64,000 bases of DNA from Agromyces sp. Soil535. GTDB taxonomy: Bacteria; Actinomycetota; Actinomycetes; Actinomycetales; Microbacteriaceae. Positions 46,056 to 55,700 of the stretch are shown here, in pieces. Made by a program: the position numbers and the translations under genes. The notes under the pieces were generated by a model. That model had not been told where the DNA came from, made no database searches, and saw nothing but the letters and a program-made list of their open reading frames with translations. The stretch lies in assembly GCF_001428255.1 (NCBI RefSeq), contig NZ_LMRW01000028.1:1-64000 (forward strand), written 5' to 3'. How positions within the stretch are numbered: the stretch's first letter is position 1; each line of letters starts with the position of its first letter.

Positions 46056-47312
46056 ATGACGTCCCCCGCCGCCACGCCTCCGCCTGCCCCTGCCCGGTTC
46101 ACGCCGGCTCCGACGCCGGGGCGGCGGGCGCTGGCGGTGCTGGCGTCGGCGGCCGCCGTGGCGGTCACGGCGATGCTCGTGGCCGTGTTCGCGTTCTTCA
46201 TCGGCAACGGCCAGTCGCCGCAGGTGTTCGGCCAGCTGTTCCCGCACTTCGCCCTCGCGGCGCTCATCACGTGGGTGCTGCTGGCCGTGGCGAACAGCCT
46301 CGGCGCCACCCGCGCGTGGTTCCTCGCGCTCGTCTCGGGATTCACCTCGGGGTGCCTCGCGGCGCTCCTCGCCACCACGGTGACGGCGGGTGCGGCAGGC
46401 AACCCCTTCTCGGGCGCGCTGTTCCTCTTCGTTGTGGGATCGCTCGCGAGCCTCAACCTCGTGTTCATCCTCGCCGTGATCGCGGGCGAGGTGTTCCTCG
46501 CACCCCGGGTGCTCAACGGCATCCTGGGGTACGCACACCGCCCGCCACCGCGGCGCATGGCGCTCGTGCGCATCCCCGCGTCGAACCTCGACGAGGCCGA
46601 GCTCACCCACCGTGAGCGGTTCCCCGTCGACAAGGCCCGCGCCGACGAGCAGTGGGACAACTACTGCGCAGCGCTCGTGGCCGAGGGCTGGGACACCATC
46701 GAGGTCGACGCGGCGCCCGAGCTCGCCGACTCGGTGTTCGTGGAGGACACGGTCGTGCTCTTCGGCGACCTCGCGGTGGTCACGAGCCCCGGTGCGGAGT
46801 CGCGCCGGCCCGAGATCGAGGCCGTCGAGCGCACCGTCCGCGCGATCCCCGGCCTCACCGTCGCGCGCATCGAGCTGCCGGGCACGCTCGACGGCGGCGA
46901 CGTGCTGAAGGTCGACTCCACGGTGTACGTCGGCGCCTCCGGCCGCACGAACGCCGAGGGCATCCGCCAGCTCCGGGCGCTCGTCGCGCCGCACGGCTAC
47001 TCGCTGGTCGCGGTCCCCGTCACGAAGGCGCTGCACCTGAAGAGCACGATGACCGCACTTCCCGACGGCACCATCATCGGCGACCCGGCACTCGTCGACG
47101 TGCCGAGCCTGTTCCCGCGGTTCCTCCCCGTGCCCGAGCCCGAGGGCGTCGCGGTCGTCGAGCTCTCGCCCGAGTCGCTGCTCATGTCATCGTCGGCGCC
47201 GCAGACGGCCGCCATGCTCTCAGGGCTCGGCTACCGCGTCGTCACGGTCGACATCGGGGAGTTCGAGAAGCTCGAGGGCTGCGTCACGTGCCTCTCGGTG
47301 CGGGTGCGGTGA
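46056..47312 (+). CDS. Membrane domain fused to dimethylarginine dimethylaminohydrolase (DDAH)
   Basis: 418 residues. The first ~155 form a membrane domain with four hydrophobic segments (~25-50, ~65-82, ~86-110, ~120-150). The rest is a DDAH/dimethylargininase: FVEDTVVLFGDLAVV, LDGGDVLK, His near 327 in ALHLKSTM, and the C-terminal catalytic Cys412 in GCVTCLSVR. DDAH hydrolyses methylated arginine to citrulline and a methylamine; known bacterial DDAHs are mostly ~255-residue soluble proteins. The frame is continuous, and the domain boundary (AHRPPPRRMALVRIPASN) reads as a linker rather than a frameshift. Leaderless promoter directly upstream. Confidence 0.87.
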   Translation: MTSPAATPPPAPARFTPAPTPGRRALAVLASAAAVAVTAMLVAVFAFFIGNGQSPQVFGQLFPHFALAALITWVLLAVANSLGATRAWFLALVSGFTSGCLAALLATTVTAGAAGNPFSGALFLFVVGSLASLNLVFILAVIAGEVFLAPRVLNGILGYAHRPPPRRMALVRIPASNLDEAELTHRERFPVDKARADEQWDNYCAALVAEGWDTIEVDAAPELADSVFVEDTVVLFGDLAVVTSPGAESRRPEIEAVERTVRAIPGLTVARIELPGTLDGGDVLKVDSTVYVGASGRTNAEGIRQLRALVAPHGYSLVAVPVTKALHLKSTMTALPDGTIIGDPALVDVPSLFPRFLPVPEPEGVAVVELSPESLLMSSSAPQTAAMLSGLGYRVVTVDIGEFEKLEGCVTCLSVRVR

Positions 47313-47366
47313 GCGATCGGATGCCGCGTTCCGCTCCGCCCTCGTAATCTGCCGCGGCACGCTCGT

Positions 47367-47530
47367 GCACGGCTCTTTCAAAGTCCGTGGGGTTTCGGCG
47401 GTGAGGTCGGAACTGCAGGAAGAACCGCCGCAGCGACCCATGGAAACCGTGCCGACTCGCCGCAGAGGTACCCGAAGTTCCTGCGTTGCGAGGGACGCGG
47501 GACGCAACGCGGACTTTGAAAGAGCCGTGC
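47367..47530. mobile_element. 164-bp element with perfect 21-bp terminal inverted repeats (MITE-like)
   Basis: The ends are GCACGGCTCTTTCAAAGTCC plus G (47367-47387) and its exact reverse complement (47510-47530). The inside has no coding potential but shows weak further pairing around a CCATGG centre. Size and layout fit a miniature inverted-repeat element or a very long hairpin. No clear target-site duplication was seen. It lies between the DDAH gene and the ABC-exporter leader; 47313-47863 otherwise holds only the leader features below. Confidence 0.65.
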
Positions 47531-47559
47531 GACGCTTGCACCCGAGTGCCGAAAGCCCA

Positions 47560-47565
47560 TAGTCT
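47560..47565 (+). promoter_or_regulatory. Candidate -10 box for the exporter leader transcript
   Basis: TAGTCT lies 30 nt after the inverted-repeat element and 69 nt before the small ORF at 47634. Confidence 0.5.
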
Positions 47566-47633
47566 GAAGGGCTGGCCATCGCGCGACATCCGATGGCCGT
47601 GAGGGTTCGCAGACGACGACGCAGGAGGAAACC

Positions 47634-47717
47634 ATGCAGACAGACAGCTACGCCCGCCAGGTCGCGGTCGACGGCGCTGCCCGTCCGGTCCTCCCCGCCG
47701 AGGGCATCTCCGGGTAG
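47634..47717 (+). CDS. Small leader ORF, 27 codons, with a strong ribosome-binding site
   Basis: AGGAGGAAACC directly precedes an ATG opening a 27-residue frame ([14 protein letters not shown] then [13 protein letters not shown], stop TAG). It is one of the best Shine-Dalgarno sequences in the window. It lies downstream of a -10 box and 146 nt upstream of a heterodimeric ABC exporter. A hairpin follows 16 nt after its stop. It could be a regulatory leader peptide or a small product in its own right; no homologue is recognised. Confidence 0.55.
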   Translation: MQTDSYARQVAVDGAARPVLPAEGISG

Positions 47718-47733
47718 CTTCCGCACCAGCCCC

Positions 47734-47748
47734 GCAGGCGCAGCCTGC
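47734..47748 (+). promoter_or_regulatory. Hairpin after the leader ORF
   Basis: GCAGGC-GCA-GCCTGC, a perfect 6-bp stem with a 3-nt loop, between the leader ORF and the exporter gene; a candidate attenuator. Confidence 0.45.
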
Positions 47749-47863
47749 CCATTCCGCGGTATCCCCGCATCCCGACGCCGCCACGTCGCGCGCGTCTGCT
47801 CGATCCGACACGTCGCCCGACGTCCCACGAGGACGCCGCGACGCCCCTCCGGAAGGAACCGGC

Positions 47864-49819
47864 TTGTCCGCCACCCCGCACCACCAGGACCCCATCCCGG
47901 CGCGCATCGGCACCGTGCGCGCGCTCTTCAGGCTGCGTGAGTACGCCGGCCCCGCACTCCCGTTCATCGTGGCGGGCATGGCCGCCGCGCTCATCGCGCA
48001 GTTGATCGCACTCGCCATCCCGCAGGTGCTGCAGTCGATCGTCGACGGCCCGCTCTCCGATGGCGACGCGAGCGCGATCTGGCCGTTCGCCGGCCTCGTC
48101 TTCGCGCTCGGCGTGCTCGAGGCGGGCATGATCGCGCTGCGGCGCTGGTTCGTGCTCACCCCCGGCACCCGCGTCGAGGCGCGCATGCGCAATGCCCTCT
48201 ACGCCAAGCTGCAGGACCTGCCCGTGAGCTTCCACGACCGCTGGCCGAGCGGCCAGCTGCTCTCGCGCGCGGTCAGCGACCTCGGGCTCATCCGCCGCTG
48301 GCTCTCGTTCGGGCTCGTGCTGCTCGTCGTGAACCTCATCGTGATCGTCGTGGGCCTGGTGATCCTCGTCTCGATGAACTGGATGCTCGGCCTCGTGTTC
48401 CTCGTCTGCTCGATCCCGCTCTGGGTGGTCGGCTACCGCTTCGAGGGTCGCTACTCCGAGGTGTCCCGACGCAGCCAGGACCAGGCGGGCGACCTCGCCA
48501 CGGCGGTCGAGGAGTCGGTGCACGGCATCCGCGTGCTGAAGGCGTTCGGGCGCGGCAAGCACGCGCTGTCGACCTTCCGGGCGCAGGCCGAGTCGCTGCG
48601 CAGCACCGAGATGGAGAAGGCGCGCCTCGACGCAGGGATCTGGACGTGGATCCTCGTCGTGCCGACGGTCGCGCTCGCCGTGTGCCTCGTGCTCGGCGTA
48701 TGGCTCGCCTCGCAGGGCACGCTCACCGTGGGCGAGCTCGTCGCGTTCTTCGCGACGGCGACCGTGCTCGCATGGCCGATCGAGTCGATCGGGTTCCTGC
48801 TCGCCTTCTCCGTCGACGCCCGCACCGCGACGGACCGGTTCTTCGACATCCTCGACAGCGAGAACCAGATCACCGACCCCGAGCGGCCGGTCTCGATCGA
48901 GCGCCCGCACGGCGAGCTCGTCTTCACCGACGTGCGGTTCCGCTACCAGGATTCGCCCGACCGGTTCGGCGACCTGCTCGACGGCGTCGACCTCGCCCTC
49001 GAGCCCGGCGAGACCATGGCGCTCGTCGGCCTCACCGGCAGCGGCAAGACCACGCTGACGGCGCTCACGACCCGACTGTACGACGTGACCGGCGGGTCGA
49101 TCACGCTCGACGGCGTCGACATCCGGGCGCTCACGCGCGAGGAGTTGCGAACCCACATCGCCATGGCGTTCGAGGACGCGACGCTGTTCAGCGCCTCGGT
49201 GCGCGACAACGTGCTGCTCGGGCGGCCCGAGCTCGCCGGCGACGAGCCCGCGGTCCGCGCGGAGGCCGAGCGCGTGCTCACCGAGGCGCTGCGCATCGCG
49301 CAGGCCGGTTTCGCGTACGACCTCCCCGACGGGGTCGACACGAAGGTCGGCGAGGAGGGCATGAGCCTCTCCGGCGGTCAGCGGCAGCGACTCGCGCTCG
49401 CGCGTGCGGTCGCCGCATCCCCGTCGGTGCTCGTACTCGACGACCCGTTGTCGGCGCTCGACGTGGCCACCGAGGCGAAGGTCGAGGCCGAGCTGCGCAC
49501 CGTGCTCGCGTCGACCACCGCGCTCATCGTGGCGCACCGGCCGTCGACGGTCATGCTCGCCGATCGCGTCGCGCTCCTCGAGGGTGGGCGCATCACGGCG
49601 GTCGGCACGCACTCCGAGCTCCTGCGCGAGAGCGAGCACTACGCCTTCGTCATCTCGAGTCTCGAGGACGAGGAGCGCCGCGAGGCCGCCGAGGCATCCG
49701 ACCGCATCGATGCGTCACCATCGGATGACGCGGCGCAGGCCGAGCTCGAGCTGACGGATGCCGCGGCATCCGTCACCACCGGCATCGAACCCATCCAGCG
49801 AGAGGAGGCGACCCGATGA
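47864..49819 (+). CDS. Heterodimeric ABC exporter subunit, degenerate catalytic site
   Basis: 651 residues: six transmembrane segments (~25-330) then an ATPase domain. Walker [10 protein letters not shown], signature LSGGQRQR, Walker [13 protein letters not shown]. The residue after Walker B is Asp instead of the catalytic Glu, as in the degenerate half of TM287/288-, BmrCD- or LmrCD-type heterodimers. The start is TTG at 47864 with GGAAGGA about 7 nt upstream. It overlaps the partner gene by 4 nt. A multidrug or lipid export role is typical; the substrate is unknown. Confidence 0.9.
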   Translation: MSATPHHQDPIPARIGTVRALFRLREYAGPALPFIVAGMAAALIAQLIALAIPQVLQSIVDGPLSDGDASAIWPFAGLVFALGVLEAGMIALRRWFVLTPGTRVEARMRNALYAKLQDLPVSFHDRWPSGQLLSRAVSDLGLIRRWLSFGLVLLVVNLIVIVVGLVILVSMNWMLGLVFLVCSIPLWVVGYRFEGRYSEVSRRSQDQAGDLATAVEESVHGIRVLKAFGRGKHALSTFRAQAESLRSTEMEKARLDAGIWTWILVVPTVALAVCLVLGVWLASQGTLTVGELVAFFATATVLAWPIESIGFLLAFSVDARTATDRFFDILDSENQITDPERPVSIERPHGELVFTDVRFRYQDSPDRFGDLLDGVDLALEPGETMALVGLTGSGKTTLTALTTRLYDVTGGSITLDGVDIRALTREELRTHIAMAFEDATLFSASVRDNVLLGRPELAGDEPAVRAEAERVLTEALRIAQAGFAYDLPDGVDTKVGEEGMSLSGGQRQRLALARAVAASPSVLVLDDPLSALDVATEAKVEAELRTVLASTTALIVAHRPSTVMLADRVALLEGGRITAVGTHSELLRESEHYAFVISSLEDEERREAAEASDRIDASPSDDAAQAELELTDAAASVTTGIEPIQREEATR

Positions 49820-51621
49820 GCGTCACGGGCGTCGAGGGCGAGGAGCGCTCCGACTTCACGAAGGCCGAGTCCAAGCAGATCCGACAGCGTTCGCTGCGCC
49901 TGCTCGGGTCGCTGCTGCGCCCGGTGCGGGCCAGGCTCTGGATGACGATGGCGATCGTCGTCGTCTCCACGGGCGCGCAGGTCGCCGGACCCGCGCTGAT
50001 CGCCTACGGCATCGACCAGGGCCTGCCCGCGCTGCTCGATGGCGACTGGGTGCCGGTCGGCTTCGCGGGCGTGGCCTACCTGCTCACCGGGACGGTGGGC
50101 GCGTTCCTCATCGCGTGGTACATCCGGCTCTCCGCCAGGATCAGCCAGGCGGTGCTGCTCGACCTGCGCACGCGGGTGTTCCTGCACACGCAGAGGCTCT
50201 CGCTCGAGTTCCACGAGTCGTACACGTCGGGCCGCATCATCTCGCGGCAGACGAGCGACCTCGACGCGATCCGCGAACTGCTCGACGAGGGCATCAACCA
50301 GCTCGTGCGCGGCGCGCTGTACATGTCGTTCACGGCGATCGCGCTGGCGCTGCTCGACTGGACGTCGGCGCTCGTGCTGCTCATCGCGCTCGTGCCGCTC
50401 GCGGTGCTCACGCGGTGGTTCCAGGTGCGCTCGCAGAGGCTGTTCCGCCGTTCGCGGGTGGCGTCGGCGAAGCTCATCGTGCACTTCGTCGAGTCCATGA
50501 CCGGCATCCGCGCCGTGCAGGCGTTCCGCAAGGAGCGCCGCAACGAGCGCGAGTTCGGCGACCTCGTCGAGGACTACCGCGACGTGAACGCCAAGGTGAT
50601 CCAGCTGTTCGGCATCTACGATCCGGGGCTGCTGCTCATCGGCAACGCGTGCGTCGCGGCCGTGCTCGTGGTCGGCGGCTTCCGCGTCGTCGACGGCGGC
50701 ATGGAGGTCGGCGTGCTGCTGGCGGCCCTGCTCTACACGAAGCGGTTCTTCGACCCGATGGAGGACATGGCGATGTTCTACAACGGGTACCAGTCCGCGG
50801 CATCCGCGCTCGAGAAGATCTCGGGCGTGCTCGAGGAGCAGCCGAGCGTGCCCGACCCGGTGCACCCGGTCGACCTGTGGAAGGCGCACGGGCACGTGCG
50901 GTTCGAGGGCGTGGAGTTCGCCTACACGCCCGATCGCGTGATCCTGCCGCGCTTCGACCTCGACATCCCCGCCGGGCAGACGGTGGCGCTCGTCGGGTCG
51001 ACCGGTGCGGGCAAGTCGACCCTCGCGAAGCTCATCGCCCGGTTCTACGACCCGAGCGACGGCGTGGTCGACCTCGACGGGGTCGACCTGCGGTCGCTGC
51101 ACCCGAAGGACCTGCGCCGCGCGATCGTCATGGTCACGCAGGAGGCCTACCTCTTCTCGGGGTCGGTCGCCGACAACATCGCGCTCGGCAAGCCCGACGC
51201 GTCGTACGACGAGATCATGGCGGCGGCCAGGGCCGTGGGCGCGCACGAGTTCATCGAGGGGCTGCCGAACGGCTACGACACCGACGTGAACAAGCGCGGC
51301 GGGCGCGTGAGCGCGGGGCAGCGCCAGCTGATCTCGTTCGCGCGCGCGTTCCTGGCCGACCCGGCGGTGCTGATCCTCGACGAGGCGACCTCCTCGCTCG
51401 ACATCCCGAGCGAGCGCCTCGTGCAGGAGGGCCTGCAGTCGCTGCTCGCCGACCGCACCGCCGTGATCATCGCGCACCGCCTGTCGACGGTCGCGATCGC
51501 CGACCGCGTGCTCGTCATGGAGCACGGCCGCATCGTCGAGGACGGCGCACCCGCCGAGCTCATCGGCGGGGCGGGGCGGTTCGCGGCGCTGCACGCGGCC
51601 TGGCGCGACTCGCTCGTGTGA
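49816..51621 (+). CDS. Heterodimeric ABC exporter subunit, catalytically complete
   Basis: 601 residues, six transmembrane segments (~35-335) and an ATPase domain with Walker [10 protein letters not shown], Walker [13 protein letters not shown] (Glu present) and H-loop IIAHRLSTV. Its signature is VSAGQRQL rather than LSGGQ. In a heterodimer the partner supplies LSGGQ to this subunit's intact site, giving one active and one degenerate ATP site. ATG 49816 is coupled to the upstream subunit (ATGA overlap). A terminator follows at 51629-51657. Confidence 0.92.
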   Translation: MSVTGVEGEERSDFTKAESKQIRQRSLRLLGSLLRPVRARLWMTMAIVVVSTGAQVAGPALIAYGIDQGLPALLDGDWVPVGFAGVAYLLTGTVGAFLIAWYIRLSARISQAVLLDLRTRVFLHTQRLSLEFHESYTSGRIISRQTSDLDAIRELLDEGINQLVRGALYMSFTAIALALLDWTSALVLLIALVPLAVLTRWFQVRSQRLFRRSRVASAKLIVHFVESMTGIRAVQAFRKERRNEREFGDLVEDYRDVNAKVIQLFGIYDPGLLLIGNACVAAVLVVGGFRVVDGGMEVGVLLAALLYTKRFFDPMEDMAMFYNGYQSAASALEKISGVLEEQPSVPDPVHPVDLWKAHGHVRFEGVEFAYTPDRVILPRFDLDIPAGQTVALVGSTGAGKSTLAKLIARFYDPSDGVVDLDGVDLRSLHPKDLRRAIVMVTQEAYLFSGSVADNIALGKPDASYDEIMAAARAVGAHEFIEGLPNGYDTDVNKRGGRVSAGQRQLISFARAFLADPAVLILDEATSSLDIPSERLVQEGLQSLLADRTAVIIAHRLSTVAIADRVLVMEHGRIVEDGAPAELIGGAGRFAALHAAWRDSLV

Positions 51622-51628
51622 CCCGGGC

Positions 51629-51657
51629 GCGCGGCATCCGAGTGGCGGATGCCGCGC
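51629..51657. terminator. Bidirectional terminator built from the GGCATCCG motif
   Basis: Perfect 12-nt arms GCGCGGCATCCG / CGGATGCCGCGC around AGTGG, between the exporter gene (plus) and the decarboxylase-like gene (minus). Confidence 0.8.
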
Positions 51658-51662
51658 CCCGG

Positions 51663-52610
51663 TCACGCGGCGGCGACCACCGCAGGCGCCGAGACGAATC
51701 GCCCGGGCTCGATGACGATGCGGTAGCGCGAGGGCACGGCGGAGAGCGCGGCACGGATGCCGCGGGCGAGCGTGGCGAGGTCGTGCCCGGGCTCGCCGTC
51801 GGCGACCGGGAAGCCGCCACCGAGGTCGAGCGTGTCGAAGCGGATGCCGTGTGCGTGCTCGAGCCGGCGCATGAGGGCGAGCGTGCGACGGATCGCGTGC
51901 ACCCAAGGAGCGGCCGACGTGGTGCGGCTGCCGACATGGAACGTGAACCCCGCCACCCGGATCCCGGCCCGCAGGCATTGCCCGACCAGCGCACTCGCGT
52001 CCTCCGGCGCGATGCCGGACGGCGACCGCAGCTCGGACTTCGCGCGGGGGTTCGGGAACGACAGGCGCACCAGCACCGCGACCCCCGGGAGCTCGTGGAA
52101 CTTCGCCACCTCGTCGAGGGAGTCGACGACGAACGTGCGGATGCCACGGAGGTAGGCGCCCGTGATGTCGGCCACCGTCTTCACCGGGTGGATGTGCAGG
52201 CACCGGGAGATCGCGACGCGCTCCCGCTCGAGCAGGTCGACCTCGCTGCGGGAGGCGACCGCGAAGCTCGCGCCGAACGCGTCGACGGCCCTGATGAGGG
52301 CGGGGTGCGGCAGGGACTTCACGGCGAAGTGGATCTGCACGTCGGGCAGCTCGTGGCGCAGCTTCAGCAGCTGGGTCGCCACGCGGTCGAGGTCGAGCAC
52401 GAGCGGCGAGGTGCCGTGCTCGTGTGCGAGGTCGGTCGCGCGGATCCGCGACGCCGGGACGGCCGGCTCGCGCCGCACGAGCTCGCGGTGCAGCGGCCGC
52501 ACGGACGCCGGCCAGGCCGGCCGGGTCCAGGCGGGTTCGATTCTTCGCGCGTGGGCGACCCGCTCCGCCATGCGGCGGGATCGTTTCGCGATCGCAGTGG
52601 TCATCGACAT
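51663..52610 (-). CDS. Truncated type III PLP decarboxylase-like protein (barrel domain only)
   Basis: About 315 residues, matching the alanine-racemase-like barrel of ornithine/lysine/diaminopimelate decarboxylases: FAVKSLPHP with the PLP Lys, HVGSRTT, LDLGGGFPV and EPGRFVSAPAVV. The protein stops right after EPGR plus 10 residues, so the ~100-residue C-terminal beta domain with the catalytic Cys-Asp and the PLP-binding Tyr is missing. No continuation is seen in any frame downstream, and a terminator begins 6 nt past the stop. Either a decaying gene or a reduced PLP-binding protein. Starts at 52610 and 52604 are equally possible. Confidence 0.7.
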   Translation of the reverse strand: MSMTTAIAKRSRRMAERVAHARRIEPAWTRPAWPASVRPLHRELVRREPAVPASRIRATDLAHEHGTSPLVLDLDRVATQLLKLRHELPDVQIHFAVKSLPHPALIRAVDAFGASFAVASRSEVDLLERERVAISRCLHIHPVKTVADITGAYLRGIRTFVVDSLDEVAKFHELPGVAVLVRLSFPNPRAKSELRSPSGIAPEDASALVGQCLRAGIRVAGFTFHVGSRTTSAAPWVHAIRRTLALMRRLEHAHGIRFDTLDLGGGFPVADGEPGHDLATLARGIRAALSAVPSRYRIVIEPGRFVSAPAVVAAA

Positions 52611-52761
52611 GCCTCGATGGTCTCCGAATGCCACGCCGGCCGGATCCGTGCGGCCACCAGGGCTGCGTGGGGGCATCCACTGGATCTCGCCTAAGTGCCA
52701 GACCCCGCGAGGGGGTAGGGCAGCACTGGCGACGGTGGCGCTCGCCGGACCACTCGCCTCG

Positions 52762-55700
52762 TCAGCCGAGTGGCGCGCGCACCACGCGGTCCTCGATGTC
52801 CGCCTCGGCCGCGCGGAGCTCGGGGAGCCACCACACCGCGTTCGCCCAGGCCACGACGAACGCCGCGGCCTGCAGCGTGTCCTGCAGCAGACGGTCGAGC
52901 TCCTGGTCCAGGAACGCGACGAGGAACCACGCCGCGCAGCCGGCGATCGCCGCGGCGAGCATGATCGTGAGCCAGTTCACGGCACGTGAGACCGCGAGCG
53001 GGGTGCGGGCGATCGGCAGCCAGTCGTAGGTGAGGGTGATCGCGACCGCACTGCCGCCGGCCACGAGCACGGGCAGGTACCAATCCGGGCCGGGGGCCAG
53101 GGGCCCCGAGGCGGGCTGCACGAAGAGCTGCGCGAGCGGGAGGATGCCGCCGAGCACTGCGAACGTGCCGACCATGAGCGAGGTGCGCAACCGTCGGCCC
53201 GGCACGTCGGTGCGCCGCGCCGAGGTCGCCGAGTACACCGTCGTCGCCACGAGCGCGGCGCTCACCGCGAAGCAGAGCACCGCCATGAGCGTGTTCGACT
53301 GGGTGATCGAGATCGCGAGGGGGAACAGGCTCGCGACGGCCACGATGCCGTAGCGCAGGGTCGGCGCCCAGGCACGACGGGCGGCGCGGCCCACGAGGTC
53401 GGCGAGCTCGCCGTCGCTCGCGCGGCGGACCGCCCGCCAGCGGAGCCTCGCCCACGTCACGCCCCACACGAGCAGGCCGAGCAGGAGGGCGCAGCACGCC
53501 AGCGCGATGCCGAGCGGTACCCACGCCGCATCCGGGACCGCGTTCCAGCTCGTGAGCCACGCGGCCGCGGCGACGAAGCCCGCGACGAGTGCGAGCCGCG
53601 GCGGATCCATCAGCGTCGGCACGGCCACGAGGATCGGACGCAGCACGGCGAGCACCGCTCCCGCGCCGATCGCGATCACCCGGTTCACCGGGGAGACGAC
53701 GACTCGATCGATGAGGCGAACGGCACGCGACGCGATGGCGAAGCGGTAGCCGGGACTGAGGTTCCAGACGGTGTCGGTGCCGGCGCGGAGCCGTGTGCGG
53801 CGGCGAAGGCGTGCGGCCTCGGCCGTGTCGGCGGGGTCGGGCTCCGGCTCGGGGTCGGGCTCGGGCTCGGGCTCGGCGCCGGGCTCCGGCTCGGGCTCCG
53901 GCTCGGGCTCCGGCTCCGGCTCCGGCTCCGGCTCGAGCGCGGACACCCGACGCTCGACGTACCGCGGTTCATCGCACTCCTCGAGGACCGCGTCCTGGAC
54001 GCTCCGCACGTCATCCGACGGCTCGACACCGCCGGCCACGCTCGCGGCGAGGAATCGCACGATGCCCGCCGAGGCGTCGAGACGACCCCACCACCAGTCG
54101 TTCACGCGCCAGTCTCGCGCGAGGAAGCCGAGGAAGTTCCCGAAGCCGTACCCTGCGAGCTTCGACTGCCGGTCGAGCACCACCCGGTCGGCCGCCGCGT
54201 TCAGCCGGCCCGCGATCTCGTCGGGGGTGAGCGCCGACGTGCGCAGCAGCTTCTGCAGCAGCGCGTGGCGTCGGTCGGCGACGAGCGTGGTGAAGCTCGC
54301 CGGCCGGTCGGGCTCCTCGTCGACGCCGATGCTCCAGTAGCGCAGGCTCGAGAGCGCGGCGGGGATGCCCCCTGCGTTCATCACGGGCGGGAGGTCGACG
54401 GCGTAGAGCCTCTGCACACGACCGAGCGCGCTCCACGGCGCCTCCGTCCATGCCCTGCGGGTCGCCTGGTCGTGGTAGTGGATGGTGCGGTCGAGCTGCT
54501 TCGTCGCGTTCGACAGCCGGGAGATGGCTGCATCGAGCGAGCGCCAGTGCGGGGCGGTGTCGATCGCATCGGATGCCGCGAACCACGTGTCGAGCCAGGC
54601 GGCGAAGTCCGTGTCGCGCGGTACGACGCGTCGGGAGGCGAGACCCTGGGTCTCGTCCAGTACGAGGGCGGTGAGCGCATCGCGTGAGTTCGCGGCGTCG
54701 GCGAGCGCCGCATAGGCCGGCTCCCGCACGTCGGTGATCGAGATGCGGCGTCGCGAGCCGGGGGACTCGGGCACGGCCTCGAGCGCACGGGTCCAGGACA
54801 GGACGCAGTTCGCAGCGTCGGCGAGCGCCAGCACGGAGCGCGCCGCCGTGCGCGAATCCTCGGCGGCCGCCCGTTCGAAGCGGGCGACGGCCTGCGTCGC
54901 GAGACCGGCGAGGGCGACGCGGTCGATCGGCAGGTAGCGCCGGCGCTGGGGCAGCACCGACTGCAACTGCCAGGTCGACGGGAGCGAGATCGCTTCCGCG
55001 AGGTGGTCTGCGAGGGTCATGCCGAGGGAGTGGAGATACGCCCGGCGACGGGCGACGCGAGCGTCGGCATCCCATGGCGCCGTTGCGATGAGCGACGCCG
55101 CGCTCTCGCGCCGGCCCGACTGGATGAGGTGCGCTGCGTTGAAGCGCTGGATCTCGGCCGCCTCCTGCGCGACCGACTCTCGCCGGAAGCTTCGCGACAG
55201 CATCGCGCCGATCGTGCGGAAGAACCGGTTGGCATCGGGGTCCCACGTGGCCTCGCCGCCGAGCGGTGCGTCGGGCTCCGGGTCGAGGAAGATCATCGCA
55301 CGGTCGGTGAGGCGCTCCGAACGGCGCAGCTTCGCCGCGCGCAGCGCTCGTTCGATCGGCACGTTGTCGAACACGGCGCCGTCGACGATGCGATAGGGGG
55401 TGCGCTGGGCGGTGCGGTGCACGCCGAACGCGAAGCGCATGTCGCGCGGCTCGACGCCCGCGCGGCCGACGGTCGAGTCGATCTCGGCAGGTTCGAACCC
55501 ACCGGGCAGCGATGAGGTCGAGCGAGCGGCGAGGGCGAGCCGGTCGAGGTGGGCGAGGTCGTCCTCCGCCTTGCCGGGGTAGTCGAAGCTGTCGCGCCGT
55601 GGGATGAGATTGTCGAGGGCGTGCTCGTCGGAGCCGATGAAGCGGAAGTGGCCGCGCCCCTCGTTCACGTCCTCCTCGTATTCGTCGTGCGCATCGATGA

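Noticed and set aside
46500-46560. Frameshift joining two genes in the membrane-DDAH fusion
   Set aside because: The frame is continuous and the junction is a Pro/Arg-rich linker with no second start and ribosome-binding site for the DDAH part.
53835-53936. Short tandem repeats that could suggest a CRISPR array
   Set aside because: Hexamer repeats without spacers, in frame with a Glu-Pro run of the patatin-like protein.
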